A stretch of 19,872 nucleotides of DNA, taken from Strigomonas culicis (taxonomy: Eukaryota; Euglenozoa; Kinetoplastea; Trypanosomatida; Trypanosomatidae). The stretch is taken from positions 1-19,872 of the forward strand of contig AUXH01000364.1 of assembly GCA_000482145.1 (NCBI GenBank), read 5' to 3'. The translations under genes and the position numbers were made by a program. Below, one piece after another: positions 17,001 through 19,872 of this stretch; position 1 is the first letter of the stretch, and each line of letters begins with the position of its first letter. The notes beneath the pieces are model-generated. The model did not search any database, was not told the origin of the DNA, and worked only from the letters and a program-made list of their open reading frames with translations.

Positions 17001-19181
17001 ATGTCTGACCACCATGAGGAACCCGCTGGGCCCACGGACGGGTCTTTCAGCGCGGAGATCCTTCTGAGGCTGCCGTACGGCGAACAGCAGGGCAGCTTCA
17101 TGAGTGTCGTCGCCAGCTCGAACCGCGACGACGGCTTCTTCAGCGGTGAGAACAACTACGTCAACCAAACCATCTACACCGGCTTCCGCTACCAGTGCGT
17201 CGAGTACGCACGCCGCTTCATGCTGCTGACGACCGGCTGCGTCTTTGGAAACTGCGGTCGCGCGAGTGAGATCTACAAGATGCGCGAGGTGACGCACGTG
17301 GAGACGGGCGCCACCTACCCCCTCGTGCCCCATGACAACGGCACGACCAAGACGCCGCCGAAGCCCGGCGATGTCATTCTGTATCCGTACCACGAAGCGA
17401 TGACGCCGTGGGGCCACGTCGGTATCATCTCCTACGTGGACGACTCGCGCGTGGGGATCATCGAGCAGAACCAATTCTTCGGGCCCTTCGTGTCGCCCGA
17501 CCCGGCCTACCACGACGGCGAGCGCTGCGTCTCGCGCTTCGAGAGGCTGGAGTGCCGCGCGGATGGCAGCTATATGCTGCACGAAAAGTCCTCCATGCCG
17601 TCCGCGCTGGGGTGGATGGCGTACGACGCGGCGCCGCGCCGCGAGCAGATCTTTGCGCCGCTGCAGCCCCTCCCGTCCATGGAGGCGGTGCGGTCCTCCG
17701 CCTACGAGGATGAGCGCCACCCGCGCCTCACGGTCGTCCGGCTCCCGTCCGGCATCGACCTGCCGTGCGGCAGGATGCGCACCATCTTCGGCAGCCGCAA
17801 CTGTGCCGAGGTGTTTGTCGGCGCCGGCACGGCCACGGCCCGCGTCCTGCGGCTGACTCTCGCGCTGCTCTTCAGCCGCAACCGCCTCACGGACACCTTC
17901 CTGAGCCTCCCGCAGAACCCCCTCGGCGCCGAGCTGGCGGAGCTGGCGCACCCGCAGCTGCGCGAGCTCTTCGCGCAGCTGCGGGCGCTCGGCGAGAGCA
18001 AGGCGGCCGGCTGTGAGCGCGACCTGGTGCCGGCCATCGCCGCCTACTTTGACCTCCCGGAGCTGGTGGTGGACGCGATGCGGCGCGAGTACAGCGCGGC
18101 GGATATCCACATGTGCTGCGCGGTCAGCTATACGCTGAACTGCGTCGGGGAGGACGAGGTGCACTCGCCGGTATCGCACCACGAGGGCGCCACAATCGAG
18201 GACCTCTACATGGTGAACCCGCACGACGAGGCATGCTCACTCGCGAAGGTGAGCTTCTCCACGCCGCGGCTGCTGTCGGAGATTTCGCAGATGCGCGGCG
18301 TCGGCAACGAGATCCTCAGCGCGCAGAGCTTCAACATCCCGACGCACCGCGGCATGAACTGGCTCGGCTACCGCGACGACTTCGCGCGCTACCTGAAGGT
18401 CGTGGAGAGCCTGCGCGGCCCGCGGGCGGCCTTCACCCTTGTGGTGAACGACCGCATGGACGGCATGCAGCGCGAGCTGCTCGCGACGCTCGAGAGCTAC
18501 AGCCAGCGCGTGCGCTACCCGGTGTTCCGCGTGTCGGAAGAGGACCTGCGCTACGAGGACGGCGCGCTCGTCAGCGCCGCCGCGGCGTGCGTGGCGTCGC
18601 CGACGACGAGCAACCCCATCCACAGCGAAGTCGCGGTCATCAATTTTGTCTTCTGCTTCACGGAGTGGGCAGACATTCTCGCCGGCGCGGACGGCCCCTA
18701 CGCGGCGCTGTACCAGGCGGCGGTGGACCCCGCCTCGGACGTGGTGTTCGCGAAGCCGCTCTGGAGTTACCTCTGCTCCGGGCTGACGAACCGCATGGAC
18801 CCCGACTACGCGCCCACCGGCGCGTCCGCGCGCCCGGAGGAGGCCGCGGCCCTCGAGCGGTCGAACGCGGTGAAGTTCTTCGACCTCTCGCGGCGCCTGT
18901 ACGCCCTTGCGCAGCCGCGGCAGCCGGCCGACCGGTGGGAGATGGAGGTGAGCGAGTACAAGGACAGCTGCCGCCGCCTGCACCTTGACGCGCCGGTGCG
19001 TGCGTGCCCGCCGAAGGACGTCGTCATGAACATCGCCATGATCGACTTCGCGGGCAGTGCGCAGATGTGCCATGTCGGGCCCGGCCTGGAGATCAGGGAG
19101 AACACGCAGGGTGAATTTGACGGGGAGCCGGCCGCACTCATGCACCTGTTTAAGGAGGACAAGGATGAAAAGTTAGAGTAG
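17001..19181 (+). CDS. Trypanothione/glutathionylspermidine synthetase-like protein, amidase intact, synthetase degenerate
   Basis: The 726-residue product has the two-domain order of glutathionylspermidine synthetase (GspS) and trypanothione synthetase (TryS): an N-terminal CHAP amidase and a C-terminal ATP-grasp-type synthetase. Residues about 50-215 are a clear CHAP domain. FRYQCVEYARRF (62-73) carries nucleophile Cys66, WGHVGIIS carries His139, and GIIEQN carries Glu155, matching the Cys/His/Glu triad of Escherichia coli GspS, which hydrolyses glutathionylspermidine. The rest (about 230-726) is recognisably related, for example LYMVNPHDEAC (402-412), INFVFCFTEWADIL (547-560) and DVVFAKPLWSYL (580-591). 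By hand comparison, however, the metal/ATP positions are changed: the Arg-x-Asp pair reads Ala374-x-Ser376, and the Glu of the EYN motif is Met404. Near the C-terminus I do not find the Gly-rich KPIAGR-type loop. I infer an amidase or binding protein that no longer makes trypanothione. I recall a 'trypanothione synthetase-like' gene annotated in other trypanosomatids. An out-of-frame ATG at 17014 is ignored. Confidence 0.88.
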   Translation: MSDHHEEPAGPTDGSFSAEILLRLPYGEQQGSFMSVVASSNRDDGFFSGENNYVNQTIYTGFRYQCVEYARRFMLLTTGCVFGNCGRASEIYKMREVTHVETGATYPLVPHDNGTTKTPPKPGDVILYPYHEAMTPWGHVGIISYVDDSRVGIIEQNQFFGPFVSPDPAYHDGERCVSRFERLECRADGSYMLHEKSSMPSALGWMAYDAAPRREQIFAPLQPLPSMEAVRSSAYEDERHPRLTVVRLPSGIDLPCGRMRTIFGSRNCAEVFVGAGTATARVLRLTLALLFSRNRLTDTFLSLPQNPLGAELAELAHPQLRELFAQLRALGESKAAGCERDLVPAIAAYFDLPELVVDAMRREYSAADIHMCCAVSYTLNCVGEDEVHSPVSHHEGATIEDLYMVNPHDEACSLAKVSFSTPRLLSEISQMRGVGNEILSAQSFNIPTHRGMNWLGYRDDFARYLKVVESLRGPRAAFTLVVNDRMDGMQRELLATLESYSQRVRYPVFRVSEEDLRYEDGALVSAAAACVASPTTSNPIHSEVAVINFVFCFTEWADILAGADGPYAALYQAAVDPASDVVFAKPLWSYLCSGLTNRMDPDYAPTGASARPEEAAALERSNAVKFFDLSRRLYALAQPRQPADRWEMEVSEYKDSCRRLHLDAPVRACPPKDVVMNIAMIDFAGSAQMCHVGPGLEIRENTQGEFDGEPAALMHLFKEDKDEKLE

Positions 19182-19246
19182 TTTTCATACTAGAAAAGGA
19201 AGAAGAATTGGCGTTACATTATCTGTTCTCTCTTTCAGTTACACTC

Positions 19247-19267
19247 ATTATTATTATTATTATTATT
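19247..19267 (+). repeat. (ATT)7 microsatellite
   Basis: Seven ATT units lie in the presumed 3' UTR, 65 bases after the TryS-like stop codon. On the mRNA this is a U-rich, AUU-repeated element. An effect on message stability is conceivable but not shown. Confidence 0.9.
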
Positions 19268-19848
19268 TCTTCGTTGTTCGTTGAGGCACTTTTTATTGGT
19301 GCCCATGTGAACACAATGAAGCGTAAACGTGGAAAAAAAACATAAGCCGCACTTACGCACTAGCGTAAATCATTGAAAGCCATTAACATCGAGAGAGCAA
19401 AAGAACATTCTATATCTACTGAGAAAATTGAACATTTATTTATACTTGCGTTTCTTTTTCCTTATAACAGCTCTTTTTGTTTTCTTATATATATATATGA
19501 ATTCCTGTTTGCATTTTCTTATACATTTTTTTCCTTTCCCTGTTCAAAAGCTAATACACAGAAGAGATCACTGTCTCCCTCTAAGCATTAATCGGATACA
19601 CACATATGCATACCGTCTTGACTTCTATACATATTCATCCAATTATAGTCCATGCAATATCCACCGTTTTTTTTTCCCGTTTTATTTCTTCCACAGCGTA
19701 GCTTGTGTTCTCCTCTGTGGACTTAGAACATATTTGTAAAGCGTACACATGGAACTCCCCCTTTCCTCTTTCTTCTTCTTTAGAAAAAAAAGTTCAGCGT
19801 CATTCATCCCGTCCTGCGTACACTGATACAGTGCTGAAGCACTCCCAG

Positions 19849-19872
19849 CACACACACACACACACACACACA
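19849..19872 (+). repeat. (CA)n microsatellite, at least 12 units, truncated by window end
   Basis: Twelve CA units run to the last base, so the true length is unknown. The position suggests that an assembly or contig boundary could fall here. Confidence 0.9.

Larger units (their letters stand above)
19182..19872. other. 3' UTR and intergenic DNA at window end
   Basis: No gene is seen. The segment starts as the 3' UTR of the TryS-like gene and then becomes T-rich, with pyrimidine tracts at about 19448-19484, 19512-19541 and 19662-19692 that could belong to the splice signal of a gene beyond the window. Short open frames here have no coding bias. Confidence 0.7.

Noticed and set aside
19373..19739. 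Small open frames in the terminal spacer
   Set aside because: They are low-complexity Phe/Ile/Tyr-rich products without codon bias and are best explained as AT-rich noncoding DNA.
19849..19872. CA repeat considered as a telomeric or subtelomeric repeat
   Set aside because: Trypanosomatid telomeres are TTAGGG/CCCTAA arrays. This is an ordinary dinucleotide microsatellite.

Overview
The window looks like nuclear DNA from a trypanosomatid (kinetoplastid) protist, seen in its typical gene layout. All five credible protein genes lie on the + strand. They are intronless, long and very GC-rich at third codon positions. Between them lie AT-rich spacers full of T-runs and pyrimidine tracts, and each ATG is preceded by a pyrimidine tract, an AG and an ATG-free leader. 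That is the signature of a polycistronic unit matured by spliced-leader trans-splicing and coupled polyadenylation. The last gene belongs to the glutathionylspermidine/trypanothione synthetase family, which fits the same assignment. I cannot name the genus.

Layout. Positions 1-1641 hold no gene: low-complexity T-rich then A-rich DNA, followed by a probable 5' leader. 1642-2865 encodes a 407-residue coiled-coil protein of unknown function. 3772-8940 encodes a 1722-residue protein that reads as a beta-rich N-terminal half followed by a helical solenoid; a nuclear pore or coat scaffold is my best but weak guess. 9490-11910 encodes a HAT-repeat protein of the Crooked-neck/Clf1/Syf3 family, a spliceosome scaffold. 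12512-16675 encodes a 1387-residue protein with an N-terminal PH-like domain, a long unassigned middle, an ARF-like GTPase domain with altered key residues, and a disordered tail. 17001-19181 encodes a trypanothione/glutathionylspermidine synthetase-like protein whose CHAP amidase half looks intact while its synthetase half has lost the expected ATP/metal-binding residues. 19182-19872 is non-coding and ends in a CA microsatellite that runs off the window.

The genes do not form a pathway. Co-directional neighbours in trypanosomatids are usually functionally unrelated, and expression is set after transcription. The two most notable items are the PH-to-ARF-like protein with an apparently non-canonical nucleotide pocket, and the amidase-only trypanothione synthetase-like protein. 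The remaining signals (triplet repeats, a GC-richer noncoding island, palindromes in an alternating purine-pyrimidine tract) are minor.
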